Shown here: one piece after another, positions 9,476-17,902 of the stretch
Layout: each line of letters opens with the position of its first letter
Position numbering within the stretch: position 1 is the first letter of the stretch
Assembly (NCBI GenBank): GCA_021780095.1
Contig: JAJXZK010000088.1
Span: forward strand, 1-31,984
Length of the DNA: 31,984 bases
Direction: 5' to 3'
Origin: Acidobacteriota bacterium
Lineage (GTDB): Bacteria > Acidobacteriota > Terriglobia > Terriglobales > Acidobacteriaceae
Position numbers and translations under genes: made by a program
The notes under the pieces: model-generated
Databases searched by the model: none
What the model saw: only the letters and a program-made list of their open reading frames with translations
Told to the model about the DNA's origin: nothing

Positions 9476-9839
9476 GGTTCTCCCTCCTGTACGACCGAAT
9501 CGGCCCATAGAAGAAGCGGAGGACTCAAAGCTATGAGCCAAAAGACAGCTGGATTCATGGTCTACCACTCCATGTAGAGAATCAACTGAGAGTTGGAGTT
9601 GCCTCGCTGAGCAAATTGGGTTCTGTAAATGTCGACATGGACATGCTTTACAGCGACATTACAGGGCTCCGGAAAACAAGCTGCATGCCGGTGGCTCGAC
9701 ATGCAATAGAAGGGGCGGAGAGGTGCGATTCCGGCGCGAAGAATACAGCGGGCTCGAGACTGGCAGGCCTCGAGCTCCCGGAATCGTCTTAAAGTAAAAC
9801 GATGGACCCATTCATTTGGCTTGCGCCTAGATGAAAAGC

Positions 9840-9868
9840 GTTTTGGGGCGCCTGGTGGGCCCCAAAAC
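9840..9868 (-). terminator. Hairpin terminator after the ferritin-like gene
   Basis: GTTTTGGGGC (9840-9849) and GCCCCAAAAC (9859-9868) form a perfect 10-bp stem with a 9-base loop, directly after the TAA of the ferritin-like gene. On the minus strand it is followed by GCTTTTC, a weak T-run. The remainder of 9476-9839 holds no convincing gene; it should contain the promoter of the cyclopropane synthase gene. Confidence 0.65.
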
Positions 9869-9872
9869 ACGT

Positions 9873-10865
9873 TTATTCGGCCGCCGGGATGGAACCGGAA
9901 ACGCCGGCCGCCACAGACGCTGGAACCACGGAAGAGAAGCTGGCCTGGGTTGCTACGGTAGGCACGGAGATGGGATTTGTACCCGCTGAGATGAACGGGC
10001 CCAGAGCGCCCGCTGCCGTCGTGCTGGTGTCGCCGCTCACGCTCACCACCAGGCCGGTGAGACCGGCGTCACTCTCGTAGTTCACGTTGTTGGCAGGGAT
10101 CAGGTTGATGCCCGCATAGCTGGGTGACCCAAGGGTAACTGAGGGAATGCCCCGCACCAGTGCACGATGCTCCGCCTCAACGCCCATGATCGACGCGGAG
10201 ACTTTGGCGTAGAGGATCAGATCGGCTTGCGTAAGATTGGAGCCGCTCATCGCCGGATTAGCCTGCGTCGCGCTAAAGCCGTTGTACCCGGCTGCCATGG
10301 AAGCGAATTCCTCCACGGCTGTCATGTACGCGCCGACGAAGGCACCTTCAAGAGCAAGGAGAACTGGAAGAAACCCGGTGAGCGACGAGAAGGTTCCGTT
10401 TGGATAGTAGAAAGACTGGGGAACACCCGCGCCCGAATCGCCGCTGCCATCGGTGGGCAAGCCCAGCAGTGAGCGTAACAATTGTGCGTGAGCCACCTCT
10501 TCAAGCAGCGCTCCCTGCAGATACGCGACGTTGATGACGCTGCCGGAAGAACTTACATTCACAGCCGTGCCGCCTGCACCAGCGAGGTTCGGATCTGTGA
10601 TTACTGCTTGGGTGGAGAGCGCCGTGTAATAGGTGGTGATGGCCAGGCTTTCTGCAATAAGAGCCGCGGTCAATATATTGGCTGCCGTATCTGTGTTACC
10701 TGCGGCTTTGACGGGCGTAGTTTTCATCATCGAGCCGCCGCTGCAGCCATCCACAATCGCCATGGCCGCCGCGCCCACACTGAACATTGTCGCCCCGGTA
10801 AGGAACGAGCGACGGTTCAGGCCACCCGCCACACTCAATTCTGTAATCAATTTATCTGTCGCCAT
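9873..10865 (-). CDS. Tat-exported ferritin-like domain protein
   Basis: This 330-aa protein starts at the ATG at 10863-10865, which has AAAGGAG 6 bases upstream; longer in-frame starts lack a ribosome binding site. Residues 17-40 (NRRSFLTGATMFSVGAAAMAI) are a twin-arginine signal followed by a hydrophobic segment and CSGGS, so the product is probably exported folded. The mature region has the Ferritin_2 helix pattern: ANILTAALIAESLAITTYY, then EEVAHAQLLRSLLG, a long loop, and MGVEAEHRALVRG. The Glu and E..H residues are those expected to bind two metal ions. Family members are found in bacteria and in desiccation-related plant proteins, and their substrate is usually unknown. The C-terminal third is rich in Ser, Gly, Ala and Val and lacks recognisable motifs. 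Confidence 0.85.
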   Translation of the reverse strand: MATDKLITELSVAGGLNRRSFLTGATMFSVGAAAMAIVDGCSGGSMMKTTPVKAAGNTDTAANILTAALIAESLAITTYYTALSTQAVITDPNLAGAGGTAVNVSSSGSVINVAYLQGALLEEVAHAQLLRSLLGLPTDGSGDSGAGVPQSFYYPNGTFSSLTGFLPVLLALEGAFVGAYMTAVEEFASMAAGYNGFSATQANPAMSGSNLTQADLILYAKVSASIMGVEAEHRALVRGIPSVTLGSPSYAGINLIPANNVNYESDAGLTGLVVSVSGDTSTTAAGALGPFISAGTNPISVPTVATQASFSSVVPASVAAGVSGSIPAAE

Positions 10866-10894
10866 AAATTCTCCTTTTTTTGTGTTACCTTCCT

Positions 10895-10908
10895 TCCGAC
10901 TCGTCGGA
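10895..10908. promoter_or_regulatory. Inverted repeat in the ferritin-like gene leader
   Basis: TCCGAC and GTCGGA flank a 2-base centre 30 bases upstream of the ferritin-like gene start. It could be a small operator or a leader hairpin. The gap 10866-11243 otherwise contains the leader and promoter region of that gene and the 3' flank of dnaA, with no convincing gene and no strong terminator for dnaA. Confidence 0.3.
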
Positions 10909-11243
10909 GGAAAGCGGTGGTGTTCACAAGCAGTACGTCGGCACAAAACGATTCAGATGTCTCGCGAATGGGATTTTTTTTGCAGCGGGTTGATACCCCT
11001 CCTGCAGCCTGTACGAGGTGGAAGCGCGAATGGATTGGATGGCTGGCGTTTTTTTATTAAGTTGGCTGAGAAAGTATCTGGGAAGGAATGGATTCTGAAT
11101 TGCTGGGGCCAGGCGAGGTGCTTCGCGTGGTCGGGTGAGCAGGTGGGAAGCCGGCGATTCGAGCACACAAGAAAATGCCCCGAAGACTCTCAACATGAAA
11201 GCCTACAGGGCACGGTGAAGCGGTCTGGCGGGCGCGACCGGTT

Positions 11244-12662
11244 TTACTTATTGAGCTGCTCCATCAGATTGTTGATCATCCGGTTGAGATCAGTGTCGGT
11301 GTGCCGCAACTCGTCAATCTTGGCGATGGAGTGCATCACGGTAGTGTGATGCTTGTCGCCGAAGTGACGGCCGATTTCCGGCAGAGATGCCTCAGTCAAT
11401 TGCTTCGCTAGGTACATGGCGATCTGGCGCGGAACGACAATGGAGCGAGAATTATTTTTCTGCTTCAGCTCTGTGATCTTCATTCCGAACTGATCGGCGA
11501 CGGCGCGCTGAATCACCTCAATGGTGACCTTGCGAACCTGCGTATCAATAAACTGCTTCAGGCATTGCTGGGTGACAGCAAGACTGATTTCCACGCCGTG
11601 CAAACTGCACCAGGCCAGCAGACGAACCAGCGCACCTTCCAGCTCGCGCACATTGGTACGCACGTTGGAAGCGACGAAAAGCGCCACATCGACAGGCAGC
11701 GTGACATGCTCGCTCTCTGCTTTCTTCTGCAGAATCGCGACTTTTGTTTCCAGGTCGGGCGGCTGAATGTCGGCAATCAAGCCCCACTCAAAGCGGTTGC
11801 GCAGGCGATCTTCAATCTCCGCCAACTCTTTCGGAGGCCGATCGCTGGCGATGACAATCTGCTTCATGCTTTCATGCAAGGCATTGAAGGTATGGAAGAA
11901 CTCTTCCTGGGTGCGCTCCTTCTGCGCCAGAAACTGGATGTCGTCTATCAACAGCACATCAACCGACCGGTACTTGTCGCGGAAGCTGGACATGCGATCA
12001 TAGCGCAGCGAGTTGATCATCTCGTTGGTAAATTTTTCGCTCGACACATAGCAGATCGAAGCCTGCGGCTGGTGCCGTTTCACTTCATGTCCAATGGCAT
12101 GCATCAGGTGCGTTTTGCCGTTGCCGACAGAGCCATACAAAAATAAAGGGTTGTATGCCTTGGAGGGACGTTCGGCGACAGCCTCGGCGGCCGCGCGGGC
12201 AAATTGATTTCCATTGCCGATGACAAAAGCGTCGAAGGTGTAGCGAGGATTCAGTTGCGCGGCGGTGTCCCAGTCAAACCGGGATTGCTGCGGCGCTGGG
12301 GCTGCATTTGTGTTGTAGCGATTGCGAGCGGGGTTGGAAGTGCGTGTCGGCTGCGGCGCAAAGCCGCCGTCCTGACGCACGCGTGGCGGTGGCGCTTCCT
12401 CCTGCAAAGCTTCGAAGGAAACCTCATCGACCTCGAGTCCAAGCTGGTCGACGGCTTCCAGAATGTGATCGTTATATCGTTCGCCGATGTGTTCAAACTC
12501 GCGCGTGGGCACGGTGACGACCAGTACGCGTCCTTCAATGCGGCTAAAGCGCGTGGGCTTGAACCAGGTGTCGAAGGACTGGTGATTGATCTTTTTCTCA
12601 AGCGCCGTGAGGATGCGAAGCCAGGGATTGATGGTCGAGGAAGCTGTGGCGAGAAATGACAT
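11244..12662 (-). CDS. dnaA: Chromosomal replication initiator protein DnaA
   Basis: This 472-aa protein starts at the ATG at 12660-12662 (MSFLATASSTINPWLRIL). A start 14 codons upstream has no ribosome binding site. Domain I (about 1-85) contains the helicase-loading and self-association region, with the W-F motif in SFDTWFKPT. Domain II (about 86-135) is a Pro/Gln/Asn-rich linker. Domain III is the AAA+ ATPase, with Walker A GSVGNGKTH at 177-185 and Walker B VLLIDDIQF at 236-244. Domain IV ends with the DNA-binding signature GRHFGDKHHTTVMHSIAKI. The protein binds DnaA boxes and melts the chromosomal origin. The neighbouring genes are a ferritin-like gene downstream and, across a 397-base gap, a permease gene upstream, so dnaA probably has its own transcript. 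Confidence 0.97.
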   Translation of the reverse strand: MSFLATASSTINPWLRILTALEKKINHQSFDTWFKPTRFSRIEGRVLVVTVPTREFEHIGERYNDHILEAVDQLGLEVDEVSFEALQEEAPPPRVRQDGGFAPQPTRTSNPARNRYNTNAAPAPQQSRFDWDTAAQLNPRYTFDAFVIGNGNQFARAAAEAVAERPSKAYNPLFLYGSVGNGKTHLMHAIGHEVKRHQPQASICYVSSEKFTNEMINSLRYDRMSSFRDKYRSVDVLLIDDIQFLAQKERTQEEFFHTFNALHESMKQIVIASDRPPKELAEIEDRLRNRFEWGLIADIQPPDLETKVAILQKKAESEHVTLPVDVALFVASNVRTNVRELEGALVRLLAWCSLHGVEISLAVTQQCLKQFIDTQVRKVTIEVIQRAVADQFGMKITELKQKNNSRSIVVPRQIAMYLAKQLTEASLPEIGRHFGDKHHTTVMHSIAKIDELRHTDTDLNRMINNLMEQLNK

Positions 12663-13059
12663 GCTATTTTCACTTTCAACGTTGTGGCGCGGCTGGCGAT
12701 GCAAATCAGAAATCTGCAGCGGAGCTTGCTCCTTCGAAGCTAAACAATACGGCGAACTCCATGTTCATGCGACGAACTTGAAATTGCCAAAGGTCGTGAG
12801 AAATGTTGGCTACGGTTTGTCCAATACTCGCTGGTTAAGTGGTCGGCCTGGGGCGGTCAGAGCACACGGAACGGGTTGTTCGGACGACGTTAGCGAAAGC
12901 CGATACTAGCACATTCGAGTGCCGGTAGGCTGCAGTGTTTTCGACACAAAATCATTTCTTTTCCAAACTGCACCAAGGGTGGTGAAAGGGCATTATCAAA
13001 CGCCGGAAATGGATTGACAGCGGGAAATTTTCTCGGTCAAAATTGGGTCCGCGCGCACA
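12663..13059. other. Gap upstream of dnaA, candidate origin/dnaA regulatory region
   Basis: No gene is seen in these 397 bases. It holds several motifs 7 of 9 to TTATCCACA: TTTTCGACA (12938-12946) and TTTTCCAAA (12959-12967), with a weaker TTATCAAAC nearby (12993-13001). They cluster in a more AT-rich stretch. The position next to dnaA is the commonest site of a bacterial oriC, but no consensus box was found, so the call is tentative. Confidence 0.35.
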
Positions 13060-14433
13060 TCATTTTCGTGTACCGCCGCATTTCGAAGTTGTATCATCAG
13101 ACGCGCGTTTTCGACGAAGCGTACACAGATAGAATAGCGGACCGATAGCAGCCAGAAAAGTGCCGAAAAGAATCGCTGGTAACCTCGGGGCAATTCGATC
13201 GGCGCTCGCCGCGAAGACGGTGAAGAAAACCAACGCGGTGGGAGCGATACCAATCGCCACCGCGCCGAAGCGACCGAAGGGTACGCGGAAGGGTCGAACA
13301 AGCGAAGGTTCACGCCACCGTAAAACCGCGAGCGCTACAAATTCCAGAACCAGGCTCAATCCATACAGCAGGATGTCGAGTTCGAGCAGACGTTTCAGAT
13401 TGAATCCCAGCGCCAGCGCCCACGCAGCGCCGCACACCAGCACCGCTACCCAGGGAACTCCGTTAGCCATGCGACGTTCCAATGCTTTCGGAAGCAGCCC
13501 ATCGCTGGCCATCGCCGCAGGAACACGCGCGTAGGAAAGCATGAGGGCGTTGAACATGGCGATGCCGGTCAATGCACCGCCGGCTACGACAGCAATGGCA
13601 AGCCACTCGGCAAAGCGCGGGCCGACGTGCGCCCCCAAGATCTGCCCTGCCTCTACCCATGAACCGGTCACAAACCTCGATGACGGAATTCCAGTCAACG
13701 CGACCACGGCGATGGGCAAAACATAACTGCCAGCGACCAGCAGAACAGCAGCCAGCATGGAGCGAATGTAATTGCGTTGCGGATCTTCCACCTCCGCCGC
13801 AATGGTGGAAGCATTGTCCCAGCCCATGTAGTTCCACACCACAAAGAGCAACGCAGTCACCATGCTTCCATGCGGGGTTCGCGCCGTGCCTGCGTGTTGC
13901 ACCGAATGCTCCGCAACGTGGAACAAGCCGCTGCTCCAAATACCTAAGCCGACGATGCCGAGGAAGGGTGTGAGCAACAACGCAAGCATCCACAAAGAGC
14001 CCTGGCCGACGGAATAAGCGCCGCGCAAATTCCACGCGACGCAAATTACCACCACGGCCAGCGACCAGGCCACGCCGCGATGGCCAGCCGTCAGTGCGGG
14101 TTCCAGTTGCCCGAGGTAGGCGACGGCGAGGGCGGGATAAATCGCCATGTCGAAAATGCTGGCGGACAGCGATAGCCACGCCTCTTGAAATCCCCAGAAG
14201 CGGCCGAGAGCGCGAGTGACCCAGATGTAAAAACCGCCATCTTCAGGAAGCGCGCTCGCCAGCTCGCCCACCATCAATGCGGTCGGCAGGCTCCAGATTA
14301 AAGGGACGATGAGAAGCAGCAGCAACGCGCGCCCATAGCCTGCCTGGCCGACGATGTCTTCCAGCCCGTAAGGACCACCAGACACCATGAAGTAGGTGGC
14401 CGCGACCAAGGGAAGCAGTCGCAGCCGTCGCAT
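13060..14433 (-). CDS. APC-superfamily permease, similar to plant-type polyamine transporters
   Basis: This 457-aa protein is read from the ATG at 14431-14433, which has GGAGAG about 11 bases upstream; an ATG ten codons earlier lacks one. It has about twelve hydrophobic segments. The first membrane segment runs into SGGPYGLEDIVGQAG, followed by PLIWSLPTALMVGELASALPEDGG and WVTRALGRFWGFQEAWLSLSASIFDMAIYP. From memory this spacing and wording closely match the L-type/PUT polyamine:proton symporters of plants and protists and their bacterial relatives. The product should import a polyamine, agmatine or related amino compound through the inner membrane. The short Lys/Thr-rich tail (RRKRASDDTTSKCG) is cytoplasmic by the positive-inside rule. 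The substrate is inferred. Confidence 0.85.
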   Translation of the reverse strand: MRRLRLLPLVAATYFMVSGGPYGLEDIVGQAGYGRALLLLLIVPLIWSLPTALMVGELASALPEDGGFYIWVTRALGRFWGFQEAWLSLSASIFDMAIYPALAVAYLGQLEPALTAGHRGVAWSLAVVVICVAWNLRGAYSVGQGSLWMLALLLTPFLGIVGLGIWSSGLFHVAEHSVQHAGTARTPHGSMVTALLFVVWNYMGWDNASTIAAEVEDPQRNYIRSMLAAVLLVAGSYVLPIAVVALTGIPSSRFVTGSWVEAGQILGAHVGPRFAEWLAIAVVAGGALTGIAMFNALMLSYARVPAAMASDGLLPKALERRMANGVPWVAVLVCGAAWALALGFNLKRLLELDILLYGLSLVLEFVALAVLRWREPSLVRPFRVPFGRFGAVAIGIAPTALVFFTVFAASADRIAPRLPAILFGTFLAAIGPLFYLCTLRRKRASDDTTSKCGGTRK

Positions 14434-14642
14434 GGAGCGAGGCGCTCTCCATGCGGCATGCATGCGCGCGAATTGTGAATGCGTCTCGACGATTCTGGCC
14501 GGCTGAGCAGAAAATGATCTTGCCTGAGCGTAGCAAAGAAAGAAGGCTCGTGTGCATCCTGAAATGTTCGGGCACTGTAGGCGCTGCACTATTCTGCGGG
14601 TAGATTCCTGATCTCGGAGCGATTGTTGCGCGATTCCCTAGT

Positions 14643-14925
14643 ATGTCCGGGTCAAAAAGAATTCGGCGTCCGAAAGACGACCTGAAGCGGGAACTTATAG
14701 AGCAGCTTCACCTGTGGAATGCGATTGCAAGCCGTTCGACGAGGGATAGAGGCCGCAGGCAAGCACATAGCGCTCGCCTTGCGATTGCTGGTCCACGAAT
14801 ACGGGCACTCCAGGTCCCTTTTGCGTCCCGCACAAAATAACGAAAGTGCGGGACTCAGCAGATGCGCCCGCGTTTGCCCGCCGCACTGTGGCGAGGAGGT
14901 TTTCCGCCGTCCACCGCCCGTTTGA
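14643..14925 (+). pseudogene. Decayed small gene (LVHD-type hypothetical family), frameshifted
   Basis: Frame 14643 reads MSGSKRIRRPKDDLKRELIEQLHL and then degenerates. About 80 bases on, a second frame reads FDEG and a third reads IEAAGKHIALALRLLVHEY followed by GHSRSLL. Together these recall a bacterial hypothetical family with the plan: basic N-terminus, ELxEQLxLL, a FDxGxExEAKRxAxxIRxLVHD segment and S.SLL. The pieces lie in three frames, so at least two frameshifts separate them. No homology search was possible. The remainder of 14434-15087 shows no convincing gene, and it contains the switch from minus- to plus-strand transcription. Confidence 0.4.
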
Positions 14926-15087
14926 TACGCTCAGCGAAATTTCGAGAACACCAACGCTGGAAGCATACGGCGCCATATGGACAGAGCTCGCGATAGAGAT
15001 GAGGGCGCGCGGTGTTTCGAATCGTCGGATCTCGGCCGGAACGGGGCGGCACATCGCAATCGAGATTCCGCTCTAGAATGGCTGCAT

Positions 15088-16101
15088 ATGCGCATGAAGT
15101 GTTGGGCGACCATTGGCTTTTACCTGCTGGCGGCTGGCTCGTGGTATGCACGGGCGCAAAAACCGGTGCTCCCTCCGCAGAAGGTGATTCTGGATACCGA
15201 TATAGGCGATGACATCGACGATGCCTATGCGCTTGCCCTGGTTTTGGCCAGCCCTGAATTGAAACTGTTGGGCGTGACAACCGCATGGGGCGACACCGCT
15301 TTGCGCGCGCAGTTGGTGGAGGGCATATTTGGCGAGACGGGAAAGCAAAACATTCCTGTCTTTATCGGAGTTCCAACGAAGGCGAATAACGTGTTTACCC
15401 AGGCATCGTGGGCCAGCCGTTTTCCAGCTCCGCCGGACTCAAACAAGGACGCGATAGCGTGGATGGCGAAGACGATTCGTGCCAATCCAGGGCAGATTAC
15501 GCTGGTTGAAATTGCGCCGCTGAGTAACGTTGGCGCGCTGATCGATCGAGACCCTGCTGCCTTCCGCATGCTGAAGCGGGTGGTGATGATGGGCGGATCG
15601 ATTCATCGCGGTTATGGTGATTTGGGCTACGCTCCAGACAACGGTCCGTCGGCGGAATACAACATCGCCATGGACGTGCCTTCAGCGAAGAAACTTTTCG
15701 CGTCGGGAGTCCCAATCACGATGGCACCGCTCGATTCTACGCAGCTGAAGCTGGATGAGGTGATGCGGTCGATTTTGTTTCGCCGGAGCACCCCCCTAAC
15801 GGACGTGCTGGAGGTGCTGACGCAGGAGTGGGACGGCGGACGATCCGCTACGCCGACTCTGTTTGACGTCATGGCGGTGGAGGCGACGATCGATGGCGAC
15901 CTGTGTCCGTCGCAACCCATGCATATCGCAGTCGACGGTGCTGGATTCACGCGTCCGGAAGCGGGAAAGATGAACGCCTTGGTGTGCCTGCGTTCTGACT
16001 CCGACGGGTTTTTCAAGTTTCTGCTCCCGCGGCTGATGGAACAGAGGCTTGGCATGGACAGTCCAAATCCTGGCTGTTCGGCGCAGGCCGAAAAAAAGTA
16101 A
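15088..16101 (+). CDS. Secreted inosine-uridine-type nucleoside hydrolase
   Basis: This 337-aa protein is read from an ATG at 15088; an ATG two codons later would do as well, and neither has a strong ribosome binding site. Residues 3-23 (MKCWATIGFYLLAAGSWYARAQ) look like a signal peptide. ILDTDIGDDIDDAYAL at about 35-49 carries the family calcium-binding Asp cluster, followed by LLGVTTAWGD. Later segments IPVFIGVPTKA and LVEIAPLSNVGALI...VVMMGGSI and EYNIAMDV fit the family. Family enzymes hydrolyse the N-glycosidic bond of nucleosides to give a base and ribose; a periplasmic copy would serve nucleoside scavenging. The next gene encodes an unrelated AsmA-like protein. Confidence 0.88.
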   Translation: MRMKCWATIGFYLLAAGSWYARAQKPVLPPQKVILDTDIGDDIDDAYALALVLASPELKLLGVTTAWGDTALRAQLVEGIFGETGKQNIPVFIGVPTKANNVFTQASWASRFPAPPDSNKDAIAWMAKTIRANPGQITLVEIAPLSNVGALIDRDPAAFRMLKRVVMMGGSIHRGYGDLGYAPDNGPSAEYNIAMDVPSAKKLFASGVPITMAPLDSTQLKLDEVMRSILFRRSTPLTDVLEVLTQEWDGGRSATPTLFDVMAVEATIDGDLCPSQPMHIAVDGAGFTRPEAGKMNALVCLRSDSDGFFKFLLPRLMEQRLGMDSPNPGCSAQAEKK

Positions 16102-16194
16102 TCCCGGGCTCCATTCCGCCGTTTGAGATGAGGCGGCGCATTGCATCTAAGTCTATGGTGCGCAGAGAAGTCAATCCCGTCCTGTGGAAGTTCG

Positions 16195-17514
16195 ATGAAG
16201 CCTCGCCTCAAGATTGCGTTCTTTATTTTTGCAGGAGCGGTCGTCGTGGCCTTTGCGGCCGCCTGGTACTGGCTGCACAACCCCGACCGCTACCTGCCCA
16301 TGGCGATTGCGAATGCCGAAAAGAGAACAGGTCTGCAGATCGCCGCGCGCCATGTCGACGTCCGATATTTCCCTTTGTCGGTTCGGGTGTATGGGTTGGA
16401 GATAAAAAATCCAAAACCGTTTCCGGCCGGAGATTTCCTGAAGGTTCCCATGCTGGAGGCCTCCGTCGAATGGACGCCGCTGCTGTCCCAAAGAAAGATC
16501 GTCATTCGTTCCCTGGTGCTGCATCAACCGGCGATCGATTTCATCTCGGATCCGGATGGCCTGTGGAACTTTCAAAATCCAGCCGAGCCGAAAAACCAAC
16601 ACAGCCATTTTTCGACGAGTTCGATTGAAAATCTTAAGGTGGAGAACGGTGTGCTGCTGGGATCGAACCTGATTGATCCTTCAGACAAGCCGGGTCCAGT
16701 GATTCTGGAGTTGAGGAATGTTAGCGGCGAGTTGAAACAGATTCAATTTAACCCGCGTGGCAAAGGCGCGCCGCTGAAGGCGATTCAAGGCCAGCTAACG
16801 GCTTCGAATGCCGGCTTTGGCTCCATCCACACGCGAGATTTGCGTTCCGACGTAAGAATTCTACCGCTGGAACTGGTTTTCAAGAATTTTTCAGCCAAGA
16901 CTTACCGCGGAAAAGCCAACGGAGATTTCAGCTTTAATTTCCAAGGCAAGAAGACGACCTTCCACGCAAAGATGCAGGTCACCGGTGTCGGTATGCCGTA
17001 TCTGCTGGCGGAATTCGATACGGGACCGCCGAAGATGACGGGATTGCTGGAGGCCAAGCTAGACGTTGGCGGAGAGATTGCGCACTCCTCCAGCCCACTC
17101 GGCGACATGTATGGGTCCGGCACCCTGATGGTGCGGCGCGGAGACCTGCCCGGAATGGACCAGAATGCCAGCATGAAGCAGGTGGAACGGTTCCGCACAA
17201 AGGATGCGGCAGGAAAACCACCTTCGGCATTCTCCACGTTTGGCGCAGACATGGAGTTGAAAGATCGGCGGATGTACAGCAAGCGCGTCGCGGTGGACTT
17301 TTACGGGATCGATGTGAATGGGACTGGAAGCATGTCGCTCGCAGGAGGCCCAGTGAATTATCGCGGAACGGCCACTATCGAAAAAAAGCAGGGCTTTTTT
17401 ACGACTACATTTGCGCGCTGGTTTAAAGGGGCCAAGGAAAAAGATGAACGCCTGGAGTTTCCCATCAAGCTGACCGGTACGCTGGCGAACCCGCAGTTTG
17501 CCGTTGTCCAGTAA
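16195..17514 (+). CDS. AsmA-like membrane-anchored protein
   Basis: This 439-aa protein starts at an ATG at 16195 (MKPRLKIAFFIFAGAVVV), with TGGAAG shortly upstream. One N-terminal membrane helix (about residues 6-26) is followed by a large periplasmic region. The opening YLPMAIANAEKRTGLQIAARHVDVRYFPLSVRVYGLEIKNP is the typical AsmA/DUF748 start, in which amphipathic beta strands begin a long lipid-binding groove. ASVEWTPLLSQRKIVIRSLVLHQPAIDF continues the pattern. Such proteins (AsmA, YhdP and relatives) are thought to shuttle phospholipids across the periplasm and to affect outer membrane integrity. This one is short for the family. It lies 94 bases after the nucleoside hydrolase gene. Confidence 0.8.
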   Translation: MKPRLKIAFFIFAGAVVVAFAAAWYWLHNPDRYLPMAIANAEKRTGLQIAARHVDVRYFPLSVRVYGLEIKNPKPFPAGDFLKVPMLEASVEWTPLLSQRKIVIRSLVLHQPAIDFISDPDGLWNFQNPAEPKNQHSHFSTSSIENLKVENGVLLGSNLIDPSDKPGPVILELRNVSGELKQIQFNPRGKGAPLKAIQGQLTASNAGFGSIHTRDLRSDVRILPLELVFKNFSAKTYRGKANGDFSFNFQGKKTTFHAKMQVTGVGMPYLLAEFDTGPPKMTGLLEAKLDVGGEIAHSSSPLGDMYGSGTLMVRRGDLPGMDQNASMKQVERFRTKDAAGKPPSAFSTFGADMELKDRRMYSKRVAVDFYGIDVNGTGSMSLAGGPVNYRGTATIEKKQGFFTTTFARWFKGAKEKDERLEFPIKLTGTLANPQFAVVQ

Positions 17515-17614
17515 GGAGAATGCAAAAAAACTTGGTGGGCGGATGCACGCTCTCCGGGCGTTTGCATCCAATGGCTTAGCACATGGCGAAAGGCTTCGCC
17601 GCGAGGGAGACAGA

Positions 17615-17758
17615 ATGCTAATTATTTTGATCGTTTTACTCTTGGTGGTCGTATTTGGCGGATATCGTATGGGGCCGGGAATTGGCTACTACGGTGGCGG
17701 CGGGCTTGGGCTGATTTTGCTGATCGTAATCATCCTGCTGCTGTTGCGAGTGATCTGA
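17615..17758 (+). CDS. DUF3309 small hydrophobic protein
   Basis: This 47-aa protein starts at 17615 with GAGGGAG 5 bases upstream. It consists of a hydrophobic segment (MLIILIVLLLVVVFGGY), a Gly/Tyr turn (RMGPGIGYYGGGGLG) and a second hydrophobic segment ending LLLRVI. This is the layout of DUF3309 family proteins, which are widespread small membrane proteins of unknown function. A strong intrinsic terminator follows 23 bases after the stop. Confidence 0.82.
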   Translation: MLIILIVLLLVVVFGGYRMGPGIGYYGGGGLGLILLIVIILLLLRVI

Positions 17759-17780
17759 GCGAGAAGACAAAAAGGAAACT

Positions 17781-17831
17781 GGCAGGAATCTGCGTGGGCG
17801 CCCACAGGCCCACGCGGCCCCTGCCTTTTTT
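17781..17831 (+). terminator. Strong intrinsic terminator after the DUF3309 gene
   Basis: An outer stem GGCAGG (17781-17786) with CCTGCC (17820-17825) encloses an inner 8-bp stem GCGTGGGC/GCCCACGC, and TTTTTT follows at 17826-17831. It is the clearest terminator in the window and ends the preceding transcript. Confidence 0.9.
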
Positions 17832-17902
17832 CGTGGTTGAAGACTCAGCTTCCTAAAGATCGAGGTAGGTAGAACTCTGGCGTGTGATACATTTTCGCCA
17901 TC

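Noticed and set aside
9562..9870. Open frame of 102 aa upstream of the cyclopropane synthase gene, minus strand
   Set aside because: No ribosome binding site, unusual composition, and it runs through the terminator hairpin at 9840-9868.
14695..15054. Open frame of 119 aa on the minus strand
   Set aside because: It lies opposite segments that look like a decayed plus-strand family, has no clear ribosome binding site and no recognisable domain.
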